Shown: piece after piece, positions 8,655 through 17,352 of the stretch
How positions within the stretch are numbered: the stretch's first letter is position 1
Layout: every line of letters begins with the position of its first letter
NCBI RefSeq assembly: GCF_011316935.1
Contig: NZ_WLYS01000003.1
Location: 434,001 to 498,000, forward strand
Source of the DNA: Sphingobacterium chungjuense
GTDB lineage: Bacteria > Bacteroidota > Bacteroidia > Sphingobacteriales > Sphingobacteriaceae
Reading direction: 5' to 3'
Length of the DNA: 64,000 bases
Notes under the pieces: model-generated
Database searches by the model: none
What the model was told of the DNA's origin: nothing
The model's input: only the letters and a program-made list of their open reading frames with translations
Program-made: the position numbers and the translations under genes

Positions 8655-9458
8655 ATGGCTTACCCAATTCCACCGGCAGTACCTACTCCAACTGCGGCTT
8701 TCGATCGATTACTCACTGTGTTAAATACGCTGCGCGAAGCTTGCCCGTGGGATAGAAAGCAAACCATGGAAAGCCTTCGCCTGCTCACTATCGAAGAAAT
8801 GTACGAACTGGGCGATGCTATTTTGGAGGCTGATCTGCCTGAAGTAAAGAAAGAATTGGGCGACTTGATGATGCATTTGGTATTTTATGCGCGCATCGCG
8901 GAAGAGCAAAAAGCATTTGATATCGTCGATGTACTTAATGGCGTATGTGATAAATTGATCTCTCGACATCCACACATCTATAGTGATGTGCAAGTAGAAA
9001 ATGAGAACGATGTCAAGCAGAATTGGGAAAAGTTGAAACTGAAAGAGGGCAATCAATCCGTACTTTCCGGCGTACCAAAAGGACTTCCCGCTTTGGTAAA
9101 AGCCTACCGAATCCAAGACAAAGTGCGTGGCGTCGGTTTTGATTGGAAAGATCCGGCCGAAGTATGGAAGAAAGTGGAAGAAGAAATCGCGGAATTCAAG
9201 GCAGAATTCGACCTTAATACACATACTACGATCGATACCGATCGTGCCGAAGCCGAATTTGGCGATGTGCTCTTTTCGCTAATCAACTATGCGCGTCATC
9301 TGGGCATTAATCCTGAAAATGCGCTAGAACGCACGAATAAAAAGTTCATTAAGCGCTTCACGCATGTAGAAAAGCGGACGTTAGAATCTGGTCGCCAACT
9401 GCAAGACATGAGCCTAGAAGAAATGGATGTGTACTGGAAAGAAGCTAAGAAGATGTAA
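8655..9458 (+). CDS. mazG: nucleoside triphosphate pyrophosphohydrolase MazG
   Basis: Hydrolyses (d)NTPs to monophosphates and pyrophosphate, cleaning the nucleotide pool. The ATG at 8655 gives 267 residues; a TTG eight codons earlier is open but less likely. Two MazG domains are visible: the first with CPWDRKQTMESLRLLTIEE and the metal-binding EEMYELGDAI / KKELGDLMMHLVFYA, the second with EEEIAEFKAEF and EAEFGDVLFSLINYARH. Length matches the E. coli protein (263). It is followed after 17 bases by a serine hydrolase gene on the same strand, so the two are probably co-transcribed. Confidence 0.95.
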   Translation: MAYPIPPAVPTPTAAFDRLLTVLNTLREACPWDRKQTMESLRLLTIEEMYELGDAILEADLPEVKKELGDLMMHLVFYARIAEEQKAFDIVDVLNGVCDKLISRHPHIYSDVQVENENDVKQNWEKLKLKEGNQSVLSGVPKGLPALVKAYRIQDKVRGVGFDWKDPAEVWKKVEEEIAEFKAEFDLNTHTTIDTDRAEAEFGDVLFSLINYARHLGINPENALERTNKKFIKRFTHVEKRTLESGRQLQDMSLEEMDVYWKEAKKM

Positions 9459-9475
9459 ACTTAAAACGGAAACCG

Positions 9476-10624
9476 ATGCGTATCATTTGGAAATTGCTTG
9501 CTGGCTTGATCGGCCTTATTGCGATCATCATCGCAGGGATGTATATCTTTGGATATGGATATATCGTTAAAGGGGCATATGTCACCTATTTACACGGACA
9601 TAAAACAGCTTATTTATCCGATTATACACATTTTGACAACCATATAATCGAACACGGAACTGGCCAAGCTTGGCCACAAGCTCGCCCAGAAAATCAGCTT
9701 GAATTACCCGATTCTTTGCGTCAGTTTCATGAAAACATCCAATCGGTTGCGTACGTCATTATTCAGCGCGACAGTGTGTTGCTCGATGCCTATTTTGATG
9801 GCTATTCCTCCGATTCAAAATCTAACTCTTTCTCCATGGCCAAAAGTGTTGTGGCCGCCATCCTCGGAAAGGCAATTTCCGAAGGGAAAATCCAAAGTCT
9901 AGATCAAAAAATCATAGATTTTGTTCCCGAGATCACCGGAGAATTTTCCTCGGAACTCACGTTCAAAGATTTAGTCAGCATGAGCTCGGGCATGCGCTGG
10001 GAAGAAGATTATTACAGTCCATTCTCCGTAACCACCCAATTATACTTTGATTCAAACATCCAAAAAGTCATTACCGACTTGCCGATCTATAAAAAGCCTG
10101 GAACAGCATTTATCTACCAAAGTGGCGACACGCAACTGTTGGGCATCGCTATACAGCGCGCAACAGGACAGAGCTTAAGCGAATTATTATCCACTTATTT
10201 TTGGCAGCCGATGCAAGCAGAGCATGATGCTTTGTGGCAAGTAGACAGCGAAGCCAATGGTATTGAAAAAGCGTACTGTTGCATTGCCAGTAATGCGTTG
10301 GATTTTGCTCGATTCGGTAAACTGTATCGGGATAATGGAAAATGGAATGGACAACAATTGTTAGATAGCGCCTACGTGCAAGCCTCGCTAAAACCGCGCT
10401 TTGCAGATTCACCAGAATATGGCTATGGTTGGTGGATGGGCACTTTCGATCAAAAGCCTTTTTTCTACATGGATGGACATCTTGGCCAATACGTCATCAC
10501 CATTCCAGCAGATGATTTGATCATTGTGCGGCTGGGGCATCAAATAGACAATTTGAGTCGTTCTAATCCAGCCTCCAATTTCCATCAACTGATTGCACAA
10601 GCATATCAGCTACTGAATAAATAA
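9476..10624 (+). CDS. membrane-anchored serine hydrolase (class C beta-lactamase-like)
   Basis: A 382-residue protein with an N-terminal membrane segment (about 4-26), followed by a periplasmic beta-lactamase/transpeptidase-like domain. The SxxK nucleophile is Ser120-Met-Ala-Lys123 in FSMAKSVV. A second motif of the YxN type appears as YQSGD, and the KTG-like triad position is HLG in DGHLGQYV. The fold covers esterases, DD-peptidases and amide hydrolases as well as beta-lactamases, so substrate is unknown and resistance should not be assumed. It follows mazG by 17 bases. The hairpin just after it (10623-10655) serves mainly the opposite strand. Confidence 0.85.
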   Translation: MRIIWKLLAGLIGLIAIIIAGMYIFGYGYIVKGAYVTYLHGHKTAYLSDYTHFDNHIIEHGTGQAWPQARPENQLELPDSLRQFHENIQSVAYVIIQRDSVLLDAYFDGYSSDSKSNSFSMAKSVVAAILGKAISEGKIQSLDQKIIDFVPEITGEFSSELTFKDLVSMSSGMRWEEDYYSPFSVTTQLYFDSNIQKVITDLPIYKKPGTAFIYQSGDTQLLGIAIQRATGQSLSELLSTYFWQPMQAEHDALWQVDSEANGIEKAYCCIASNALDFARFGKLYRDNGKWNGQQLLDSAYVQASLKPRFADSPEYGYGWWMGTFDQKPFFYMDGHLGQYVITIPADDLIIVRLGHQIDNLSRSNPASNFHQLIAQAYQLLNK

Positions 10625-10655
10625 AAAAACTTGTCCCGAGAACCGAGACAAGTTT
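10623..10655 (-). terminator. terminator of the ammonium transporter gene
   Basis: On the minus strand, arms AAACTTGTC and GACAAGTTT (10647-10655 and 10627-10635) enclose 11 bases and are followed by a run of T. It lies 43 bp after the amt stop codon and abuts the stop of the plus-strand hydrolase gene. Confidence 0.75.
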
Positions 10656-10697
10656 CTAATAGAGGGTAGTGTAGTATAATAGAAACAATTAGAAATC

Positions 10698-12023
10698 TTA
10701 CAACTTCTCACCGTGCTGAGAAAAGTCGAGACCAAGTTCTTCTTCTTCGTCGGTCACACGAAGTGGCGTCACAAGATCCGTTACCTTTAATAATATAAAA
10801 GCCATAATCAAGGTAAAGACTGTTGCGCCGAGCAAACCAATCACATGTGCTGTAAACAATCCAGTTTCACCGAAGAAAAGTCCGTTAGTTTCTACCGCTT
10901 CATTAATTGCGCTATGCGCAAATACGCCGGTAAGCAACATACCTACCATGCCACCCACGCCGTGACTTGGAAATACATCTAACGTATCATCTAGCTTAGA
11001 TTTTGTTCTCCACTCGATACACAAACGACTGATGATCGCGGCTACTGCTCCGATAATCAATGAATGAGGCACCGTGACGAAACCAGCCGCTGGCGTGATC
11101 GCAACCAATCCGACTACGACACCGATACAGACTCCGGTAGCCGAAGGTTTGATTCCTTTGGCGGCATCGAAAAACAAGTAAGTAAGGGCGGCAGCACCCG
11201 AAGCGGTAGATGTTGTAGCTAGTGCTGTGGCGGCCAAAGCCGAAGCACCAAAAGCAGACCCACCGTTAAAACCAATCCAACCAAACCAAAGCATTCCTGT
11301 TCCCATCAATACGTAGGTAATGCGAGCAGGCACATGTGGATGTGTATGGAAATCTTTGCCGTGTTTTAAGTAAATCGCGGATGCCAAAGCGGTCAAACCA
11401 GCTGACATATGCACAACTGTACCTCCAGCAAAATCCAAAACGCCCATATTAAACAAAATACCATCTGGATGCCAAGTGGCATGCGCTAACGGCGCATAAA
11501 TAAAGACGAAGAAAAGGCAGACGAAAAGCACGTAAGATGTGAATTTGATACGCTCTGCAAATGCACCTGTAATCAGAGCGGGCGTAATAATCGCAAACTT
11601 CAACTGATACATCGCAAATAAAACAAAGGGAATCGTCGGAGCACCTCCCCAAGGTTCTCCGTCGACCACGCCTTCAAACATAAAATAGGTCATCGGATTA
11701 CCGATGAAACCTCCTACTGACTCACCAAAGACGAGTGAGAAGCCAAAAACCACCCATAAAACAGCGACGATGGCCATACAGATAAAACTTTGTAACATCG
11801 TGGAGATCACATTCTTCTTTTTGACCATACCACCGTAGAAATAGGCTAAGCCGGGCGTCATAATCAACACCAAGGCTGCTGAAGCAAGCATCCAAGCTAC
11901 ATCCGCTCCGTTATATTCATATACTTTTGAAATATCTGGAATTCCAGGATTGAAAAATGCTAAAATAACAACTATACCCATTAGTATTATAGGTATGAAA
12001 GATCTTTTTCCAGATAAACTCAT
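10698..12023 (-). CDS. amt: ammonium transporter Amt
   Basis: The ATG at 12023 gives 441 residues; the longer frame starts with TTG 11 codons earlier and has no support. About 11 transmembrane helices are preceded by an N-terminal signal-like helix, as usual for Amt proteins. The pore twin histidines sit in HMSAGLTALA and FPSHGVGGMVG. The Amt C-terminus EEEELGLDFSQHGE, which binds GlnK in other species, is present, although no glnK gene neighbours it. Trimeric Amt conducts ammonium under nitrogen limitation. The gene stands alone, with a very AT-rich upstream region (12024-12165) where I could not identify a clear promoter. Confidence 0.96.
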   Translation of the reverse strand: MSLSGKRSFIPIILMGIVVILAFFNPGIPDISKVYEYNGADVAWMLASAALVLIMTPGLAYFYGGMVKKKNVISTMLQSFICMAIVAVLWVVFGFSLVFGESVGGFIGNPMTYFMFEGVVDGEPWGGAPTIPFVLFAMYQLKFAIITPALITGAFAERIKFTSYVLFVCLFFVFIYAPLAHATWHPDGILFNMGVLDFAGGTVVHMSAGLTALASAIYLKHGKDFHTHPHVPARITYVLMGTGMLWFGWIGFNGGSAFGASALAATALATTSTASGAAALTYLFFDAAKGIKPSATGVCIGVVVGLVAITPAAGFVTVPHSLIIGAVAAIISRLCIEWRTKSKLDDTLDVFPSHGVGGMVGMLLTGVFAHSAINEAVETNGLFFGETGLFTAHVIGLLGATVFTLIMAFILLKVTDLVTPLRVTDEEEELGLDFSQHGEKL

Positions 12024-12164
12024 AATTTTTTGTTGAAATATTAAATAACTATCCAAAAAAACAACAAAAAAATATTATTTCAAACATTTTATTGAAAATA
12101 TTTGATTTAAAAATAGATTTTATAAAAAAATATCGCAGAAATAAACAAAACACCAACCTTTAAA

Positions 12165-12195
12165 CAAAAAAGAGCTCTCCAAACCGGAGAGCTCC
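12165..12195 (-). terminator. terminator of the hsp20 gene
   Basis: Minus-strand arms GAGCTCTCC and GGAGAGCTC (12186-12194 and 12172-12180) enclose five bases and are followed by T6. It lies 25 bp past the hsp20 stop. Confidence 0.88.
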
Positions 12196-12219
12196 AACAA
12201 TAATCATAAAATACAAAAA

Positions 12220-12663
12220 CTACATTACCTCAATACTTCTTTTAGTCACGATTGCATCTTCTTTCTTCCCAATTTTGACCAATAACACACCATCTACATA
12301 ATTTGCATCGATATTGTTATAGTTCACCACATCCGGAAGGGTAAATGAGCGACTAAACGAGTTATAATTGAACTCGCGTTTACTGTAGCTCTTATCGCCA
12401 TTTTCTGAAGCAGTTTTCTTTTCAGCAGTAATGGTGATGAGATTTTTATCCACGTTAATCGTGAAGTCTTCTTTTTTCAAGCCGGGAGCTGCTAACTCTA
12501 ATTCAAATGCAGCATCCGTTTCCACAATATTTACCGCTGGTACACGGGTTACCAGACGATCGCTGATAAACGAATCTGTAAATAAGCTATCAAACACGTT
12601 GTTGACAAATGGGTTTACTGCATCGGTGTTTACGCTACGCGTTGGAAATTTTACTAAAGCCAT
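12220..12663 (-). CDS. Hsp20/alpha-crystallin small heat-shock protein
   Basis: An ATP-independent holdase chaperone of 147 residues. The alpha-crystallin domain (about 40-135) shows VPAVNIVETDAAFELELAAP, GLKKEDFTINVD and a C-terminal DGVLLVKIGKK; a short IXI-like tail (SIEVM) ends it. The start is decided by an unusually good Shine-Dalgarno, GGAGG, seven bases before the ATG (complement of 12671-12675), which is rare in this lineage. The gene is monocistronic, between amt and folB, and ends in its own terminator. I saw no CIRCE-type heat-shock operator upstream. Confidence 0.95.
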   Translation of the reverse strand: MALVKFPTRSVNTDAVNPFVNNVFDSLFTDSFISDRLVTRVPAVNIVETDAAFELELAAPGLKKEDFTINVDKNLITITAEKKTASENGDKSYSKREFNYNSFSRSFTLPDVVNYNNIDANYVDGVLLVKIGKKEDAIVTKRSIEVM

Positions 12664-12670
12664 GATATAT

Positions 12671-12675
12671 CCTCC
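12671..12675 (-). promoter_or_regulatory. strong Shine-Dalgarno of hsp20
   Basis: GGAGG on the minus strand, seven bases upstream of the hsp20 ATG. Most starts in this window have only A-rich leaders. Confidence 0.7.
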
Positions 12676-12834
12676 AATTTTAAATTTTAATTTATTTATG
12701 GAACGATTTACAATTGCTGTACCATCGTGAAAAACAGATATAATTTATGACTTTTTAACATCTTAAAGCGAATTAAAATGCCATAATGTCTTATTTACGG
12801 AAATAATAGCCAGATTTACGAAATTCCAAGCATT

Positions 12835-13200
12835 TTAGCGCTGGTAGGTTAAGCCTACTACGGACTGCGACACATCGCCTCCAAAAGGAGGATTTTGCTT
12901 TCTGATATGTACCGATATTTGCGCTAGCGTGGCGTATCGTTCGAGTAAGCGATTGAGAATATCTTCGGCGGCAGACTCAAGTAGCTCTCGCTTTGGAGCC
13001 ATTACCTCCACCATGATTTGATAAAGCTCTTCGTAATTAATAGTATTTTCTAAACGCTCTGCATTGGGGTTAGCAAAAGGAAAAGAAACAGAAACATCCA
13101 CGTAAAATTCATTTCCCAACAACTGTTCCTCAGGATAAAAACCTATCGGAGAAAAGAACCGTGCATCTTTTATTGCTACTTCTTGCGTAATGGTTGCCAT
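12835..13200 (-). CDS. folB: dihydroneopterin aldolase
   Basis: Converts 7,8-dihydroneopterin to 6-hydroxymethyl-dihydropterin in folate synthesis. The 121-residue length is typical. Family features are IKDARFFSPIGFYPEEQLLG with the pterin-contacting Glu, NTINYEELYQIM, ESAAEDILNRLL, and the active-site Lys in VHIRKQNPPFGG. It lies 74 bp downstream of the GNAT-nitrilase gene on the same strand and may be read from that promoter. No other folate gene is in view. Confidence 0.95.
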   Translation of the reverse strand: MATITQEVAIKDARFFSPIGFYPEEQLLGNEFYVDVSVSFPFANPNAERLENTINYEELYQIMVEVMAPKRELLESAAEDILNRLLERYATLAQISVHIRKQNPPFGGDVSQSVVGLTYQR

Positions 13201-13274
13201 GAATGAGTAGATATGTTTATTTAAAGATAATAATAAACATAGAATTCCCTAATTCATGGCAACCTTAGCTCATC

Positions 13275-14786
13275 TTACTTCAATAGATTAACCTCGTAGA
13301 GATCTTTACGGCGATCTTTCAAAATCTTGACCGTACCATATTCATGTAAATCGCGCAAAGCATATAAATCGACATCCGCGATCAGCACCATCTCGGTGTT
13401 TGGCGTAGCTTCGGCCTTGATGGCATTATTTGGAAAAGCAAAATCAGATGGTGTAAACACCGCCGACTGCGAATATTGAATATCCATATTACTCACGCGC
13501 GGCAAGTTGCCCACGGAGCCAGCAATAGCCACATAACATTCGTTTTCAATGGCGCGTGCTTGCGCACAGGCACGTACGCGCATATAACCATTCTGCGTAT
13601 CGGTCATAAATGGTACAAAAAGGATTTGTAATCCTTGATCAGCAAGGATTCGACCTAATTCCGGAAATTCTACATCATAGCAGATCAGCAAGCCAACTTT
13701 ACCGCAATCCGTATCAAATACCTTCACCTCATTGCCACCGACCATGCCATAATACTTGGATTCGTTAGGTGTGATATGTATCTTCTTGTAAGTATCTAAT
13801 TGCCCGTTACGATGACAGAGGAACGTGGCATTGTACAACTTACCGCGTTCTACGACCGGCATAGATCCCGCGATGATATTTACATTATAAGACACCGCGA
13901 ATTCCTGAATTTTAGCGACCGTCTCTTTCGTCAGCTCAGCCAGCTTCTCCATCGCCATCCGCTCGGGCATGTCGTTGTACGAGCTCATCAACGGCGTATT
14001 AAAAAACTCTGGGAACAACGCAAAGTCAGCACCATAGTCACTCACCGCATCCACAAAGAACTCGACTTGATCGAAAAATTCATTGATATCTTTGAACAAA
14101 CGCATTTGCCATTGCACCAATCCTAAACGGATGGTCTGTTTGGAAGCAGAACTAGATTTTGCATCCGGTTCATAATAGATGTTATTCCACTCCAGCAGTG
14201 TTGCAAATTGCATAGATTCCGCATCTTCTGGCAAGTAATGCTTCAGAATTTTCTTGACATGAAAATCGTTAGACAGCTGAAAAGTCAAGGTCGGATCGTA
14301 AATCTCTTTTCTTTTCACGCGCTCAATATACATCCTCGGACTCATCGTATCGGCATAGGTATGATAGTTTGGAATACGACCTCCCGCTACAATACTTTTG
14401 AGATTCATCTCCTCACACAACTCTTTGCGCGCATCGTACAATCTTCGCCCTAAACGTAACGAGCGATATTCGGAATGCACAAAAACTTCGATACCATATA
14501 AGGTATCGCCTTCATTATCGTGCTTTGAAAATTTACCATCGTCTATGATTTCATAATACTTCTCATACACGTTAGTCTTTTTGGTGTTGATAATGATAGA
14601 CAGCGCACAAGCCACCACCTTTTTGTCGACTTCTACGCAAATTTGTCCTTCTGGAAACATATCCACCAAATCGTCGATATGCGCACGTGTCCATACATCT
14701 CCAGCATGGCCGTCATAAGCTTGGATCATAGACTCACGAAGGTCTTTATAATCCTTCTTGGTCAAGGTTCTTAAATTAATATCCAT
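13275..14786 (-). CDS. fused GNAT acetyltransferase and nitrilase-family amidohydrolase
   Basis: A 503-residue two-domain protein. The N-terminal part (about 1-200) is a GNAT acyltransferase, with the acetyl-CoA loop visible as EYRSLRLGRRLYDARKE. The C-terminal part (about 222-500) is a carbon-nitrogen hydrolase with the Glu-Lys-Cys triad: FPEFFNTP, YKKIHITP and ICYDVEFPE, the nucleophile being Cys369. The fusion is widespread in bacteria, but substrates of either domain are not established. It probably acts in the cytosol on an amide or amine, perhaps coupling deacylation and acylation. folB follows on the same strand. Confidence 0.92.
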   Translation of the reverse strand: MDINLRTLTKKDYKDLRESMIQAYDGHAGDVWTRAHIDDLVDMFPEGQICVEVDKKVVACALSIIINTKKTNVYEKYYEIIDDGKFSKHDNEGDTLYGIEVFVHSEYRSLRLGRRLYDARKELCEEMNLKSIVAGGRIPNYHTYADTMSPRMYIERVKRKEIYDPTLTFQLSNDFHVKKILKHYLPEDAESMQFATLLEWNNIYYEPDAKSSSASKQTIRLGLVQWQMRLFKDINEFFDQVEFFVDAVSDYGADFALFPEFFNTPLMSSYNDMPERMAMEKLAELTKETVAKIQEFAVSYNVNIIAGSMPVVERGKLYNATFLCHRNGQLDTYKKIHITPNESKYYGMVGGNEVKVFDTDCGKVGLLICYDVEFPELGRILADQGLQILFVPFMTDTQNGYMRVRACAQARAIENECYVAIAGSVGNLPRVSNMDIQYSQSAVFTPSDFAFPNNAIKAEATPNTEMVLIADVDLYALRDLHEYGTVKILKDRRKDLYEVNLLK

Positions 14787-14867
14787 TATAAAATCTGTAT
14801 TGCACTGTAGTAACAGGCCATGGAAAAGATTGTTTGCGCGCTAATAGACGTCTTTTATCTACAAAAA

Positions 14868-14895
14868 GCAAGCGGCCTATCTGTAGGCCGCTTGC
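14868..14895 (-). terminator. terminator of the M42 peptidase-DUF3467 operon
   Basis: A perfect 12-bp stem (arms 14868-14879 and 14884-14895, GCAAGCGGCCTA type) with a 4-base loop is followed on the minus strand by TTTTTG. It lies 16 bp after the DUF3467 stop codon. Confidence 0.88.
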
Positions 14896-14911
14896 AAACG
14901 ATTATCAACTT

Positions 14912-15235
14912 TTAAGCTTGCCCAGTTGGGCCACCAAAATTGAGTGGAATGGGCACCTCTCTAGGATCGATCTTCCCATTTTGTGCTTCGAAGCGATTCA
15001 CATTATCTTGTAATGCCGACAACAACCGTTTGGCATGCTCCGGCGTAAGCACGATGCGTGATTTCACTTTTGCTTTGGGCACCCCCGGCATGATTCGCAC
15101 AAAATCGACTACAAATTCCGTATTCGAATGTGTGATAATTGCAAGATTAGAATAGATACCTTCCGCTATTTCTTCCGTCAGTTCGATATTGATCTCCTGC
15201 CCTTCTGGGTTCGGGTTATTTGGATTATTACTCAT
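14912..15235 (-). CDS. DUF3467 family protein
   Basis: A 107-residue protein with the DUF3467 pattern: EGIYSNLAIITHSNTEFVVD, FVRIMPGVPKAKVKSRIVLT and PEHAKRLLSALQDNV. The Asn/Pro-rich first 14 residues look disordered. There is no signal peptide. The family is common in Bacteroidota and some other phyla, and its function is not known. The gene starts 15 bases after an M42 peptidase gene, so the pair forms an operon, closed by a strong terminator. Confidence 0.88.
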   Translation of the reverse strand: MSNNPNNPNPEGQEINIELTEEIAEGIYSNLAIITHSNTEFVVDFVRIMPGVPKAKVKSRIVLTPEHAKRLLSALQDNVNRFEAQNGKIDPREVPIPLNFGGPTGQA

Positions 15236-15250
15236 ATTGGCTGTCTACAA

Positions 15251-16366
15251 TTATTTGGTGAAAGTACGAAAATCTTGATCAGGCTGAATAGCAAGCACCA
15301 TTTCGTAAATCAAACGAATCACGTTATCCACATCTTCCTTGTGAATCATCTCGACGGTGGTGTGCATATAGCGCAAAGGCAAAGAAATCAATGCCGAAGG
15401 CACGCCACCATTAGAATAAGCAAAAGCATCGGTATCTGTACCAGTAAAGCGAGACGATGCTTGCCGTTGGAATGGTATATTATGCTCTTTTGCGACTTCA
15501 ATCAGCATTTTATTCAGATTGATCTGTACTGCAGGTGCATAAGAAACGACAGGACCCTTACCACAAGCCAACTCACCTTGCGTGATTTTATTAATCATGG
15601 GCGTTGTCGTATCGTGCGTGACATCGGTCACGATGGCTACATTCGGTTTGATGTAATCGGCAATCATTTCCGCCCCTTTCAGTCCGATCTCTTCTTGCAC
15701 CGAATTTACGATGTACAATCCAAAAGGTAATTTCTTCTTATTCTCTTTCAATAAACGCGCAACTTCGGCAATCATTAGACCACCGGCCCGATTATCCAAC
15801 GCACGCCCTACATAGTAACGATCGTTGAGCACCATAAACTCGTCTTCGTACGTCACGACGCTACCGACGTGAATGCCCAACGCTTCCACTTCGTCTTTGG
15901 AAGTACAACCGCAGTCCAAAAATATATTTTTCAAGCTTGGCGCATCCTCTTTCTCGCCCGAGCGCGTATGAATGGCCGGCCAGCCGAATACGGCTTTCAC
16001 AATACCATTGTCTGTATGGATATTCACTCTTTTAGAAGGTGCGATCTGATGATCGGATCCACCATTGCGAATCACATAAATCAATCCATCGGAAGTAATA
16101 TAATTGACAAACCAGGAGATCTCGTCCGAATGCGCTTCGATCACGACTTTATAAGGTGCATCTGGATTAATGATCCCAACCGCAGTACCGTAATTATCAA
16201 CATAGGTATCATCTACATAAGGCTTCAGGTAATCTAACCAAAGGCGCTGCCCTTGCCATTCAAAACCGGTAGGTGAAGGATTGTTTATATAGCTTTCGAA
16301 AAAGGCCAATGATTGCTTATTGACCACTTCTACGTGTTTATGCTCTTTAGAACTCTTTTTACTCAT
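15251..16366 (-). CDS. M42-family metallo-aminopeptidase
   Basis: A 371-residue cytosolic zinc or cobalt aminopeptidase of the glutamyl-aminopeptidase/endoglucanase M type (TET-forming family). Metal ligands are recognisable in order: His in VIEAHSDEISW, bridging Asp in VGRALDNRAGG, the general-base Glu pair in VQEEIGLKGAEM, Asp in VTDVTHDTT, and the C-terminal His in RYMHTTVEMIH. It probably finishes degradation of peptides produced by larger proteases. It is the first gene of a two-gene operon with DUF3467. Confidence 0.94.
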   Translation of the reverse strand: MSKKSSKEHKHVEVVNKQSLAFFESYINNPSPTGFEWQGQRLWLDYLKPYVDDTYVDNYGTAVGIINPDAPYKVVIEAHSDEISWFVNYITSDGLIYVIRNGGSDHQIAPSKRVNIHTDNGIVKAVFGWPAIHTRSGEKEDAPSLKNIFLDCGCTSKDEVEALGIHVGSVVTYEDEFMVLNDRYYVGRALDNRAGGLMIAEVARLLKENKKKLPFGLYIVNSVQEEIGLKGAEMIADYIKPNVAIVTDVTHDTTTPMINKITQGELACGKGPVVSYAPAVQINLNKMLIEVAKEHNIPFQRQASSRFTGTDTDAFAYSNGGVPSALISLPLRYMHTTVEMIHKEDVDNVIRLIYEMVLAIQPDQDFRTFTK

Positions 16367-16460
16367 AATGCTTAATTTGTGCTACGCAAAATAAGTATTT
16401 CAAATAGATATGACAAAAACTAACCCAGTAAACCTTATCTTTACGCCATAATTTGACCGC

Positions 16461-17285
16461 ATGACAACTTCCCTAGCACACATCGTTTGGAATATCGAAC
16501 CCGAAATATTTACGATAGGATCTTTCGGCTTACGGTACTACTCGCTATGCTGGCTATTAGCCTTTGCTTCTTCGTATTTTTTCATGTTAAAAGTGTTTAA
16601 TCGAGAAGGCAAATCGCAAGAGTTATTGGATAAGCTCACGATCTATATTTTTCTCGGTACGTTACTAGGAGCTCGCCTTGGCCATTGCCTCTTTTACGAC
16701 TTTGCCTATTATAAAGATCACCTTTTGGAGATTTTCATCCCATTTCAGCAGGTCAATGGTCAATGGCAGATGACTGGTTTCACGGGATTGGCTAGCCACG
16801 GTGGCGCTATCGGGATAATAACCGCATTGTGGTTATTCGCTCGCAATACCCAGATGAATTTTATCTGGATCACCGATCGTTTAGTCTTAGTCGTGCCGAT
16901 CGCTTGTTTTTTCATCCGCTTAGGCAACTTCTTCAACTCGGAAATACTTGGTCACCCGACGGACTTACCTTGGGCAATCATCTTTCAGCAAATAGATAAT
17001 ATACCAAGACATCCTGCTCAGCTTTACGAAGCCATTGCGTACCTGATCTCCTTCGGGATCATGTGGTATCTGTATCAGAAAAATCAGAATCCGAAACCAG
17101 GAAAATTGTTCGGAACGTTATTGATCCTTTTGTTTGGAGCACGACTGACTTTAGAGCATTTCAAGATCGATCAGGTCGCATTCGAGCAAGGAATGGCGCT
17201 CAACATGGGTCAGATTCTGAGTATTCCTTTTATACTCGTCGGGTTATACTTATTACTGCGAAAAACCACACCGGTAACTCGCTAA
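16461..17285 (+). CDS. lgt: prolipoprotein diacylglyceryl transferase
   Basis: Transfers diacylglycerol from phosphatidylglycerol to the lipobox Cys of prolipoproteins, the first step of lipoprotein maturation. The 274-residue polytopic protein carries LGARLGHCLFYD, the HGG segment in GLASHGGAIG, and the Lgt signature RLGNFFNSEILG starting at Arg153. The gene has its own terminator 8 bp downstream. Several predicted lipoproteins in this window (29858, 33594, 39586 and 51959) would be its substrates. Confidence 0.97.
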   Translation: MTTSLAHIVWNIEPEIFTIGSFGLRYYSLCWLLAFASSYFFMLKVFNREGKSQELLDKLTIYIFLGTLLGARLGHCLFYDFAYYKDHLLEIFIPFQQVNGQWQMTGFTGLASHGGAIGIITALWLFARNTQMNFIWITDRLVLVVPIACFFIRLGNFFNSEILGHPTDLPWAIIFQQIDNIPRHPAQLYEAIAYLISFGIMWYLYQKNQNPKPGKLFGTLLILLFGARLTLEHFKIDQVAFEQGMALNMGQILSIPFILVGLYLLLRKTTPVTR

Positions 17286-17291
17286 AAATAG

Positions 17292-17322
17292 AAGCCCTTC
17301 GATCACAAAGAAGGGCTTTTTA
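17292..17322 (+). terminator. terminator of lgt
   Basis: Arms AAGCCCTTC and GAAGGGCTT (17292-17300, 17310-17318) enclose nine bases and are followed by a T-rich tail. Confidence 0.85.
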
Positions 17323-17352
17323 ATTTTCTCTTTTTCAACACGCAACAACTAT

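Noticed and set aside
8721..9224. Long minus-strand frame opposite mazG (167 codons)
   Set aside because: It mirrors the mazG codons, has an odd composition rich in Phe and Ile, and no recognisable motif; mazG itself is certain.
9476..10624. True class C beta-lactamase
   Set aside because: The SxxK motif is present but the YxN and KTG motifs deviate and the protein is membrane anchored; general serine hydrolase is safer.
12057..12165. Sigma-54 promoter before the ammonium transporter
   Set aside because: No TGGCAC-N5-TTGCA-like sequence is found in the AT-rich upstream region.
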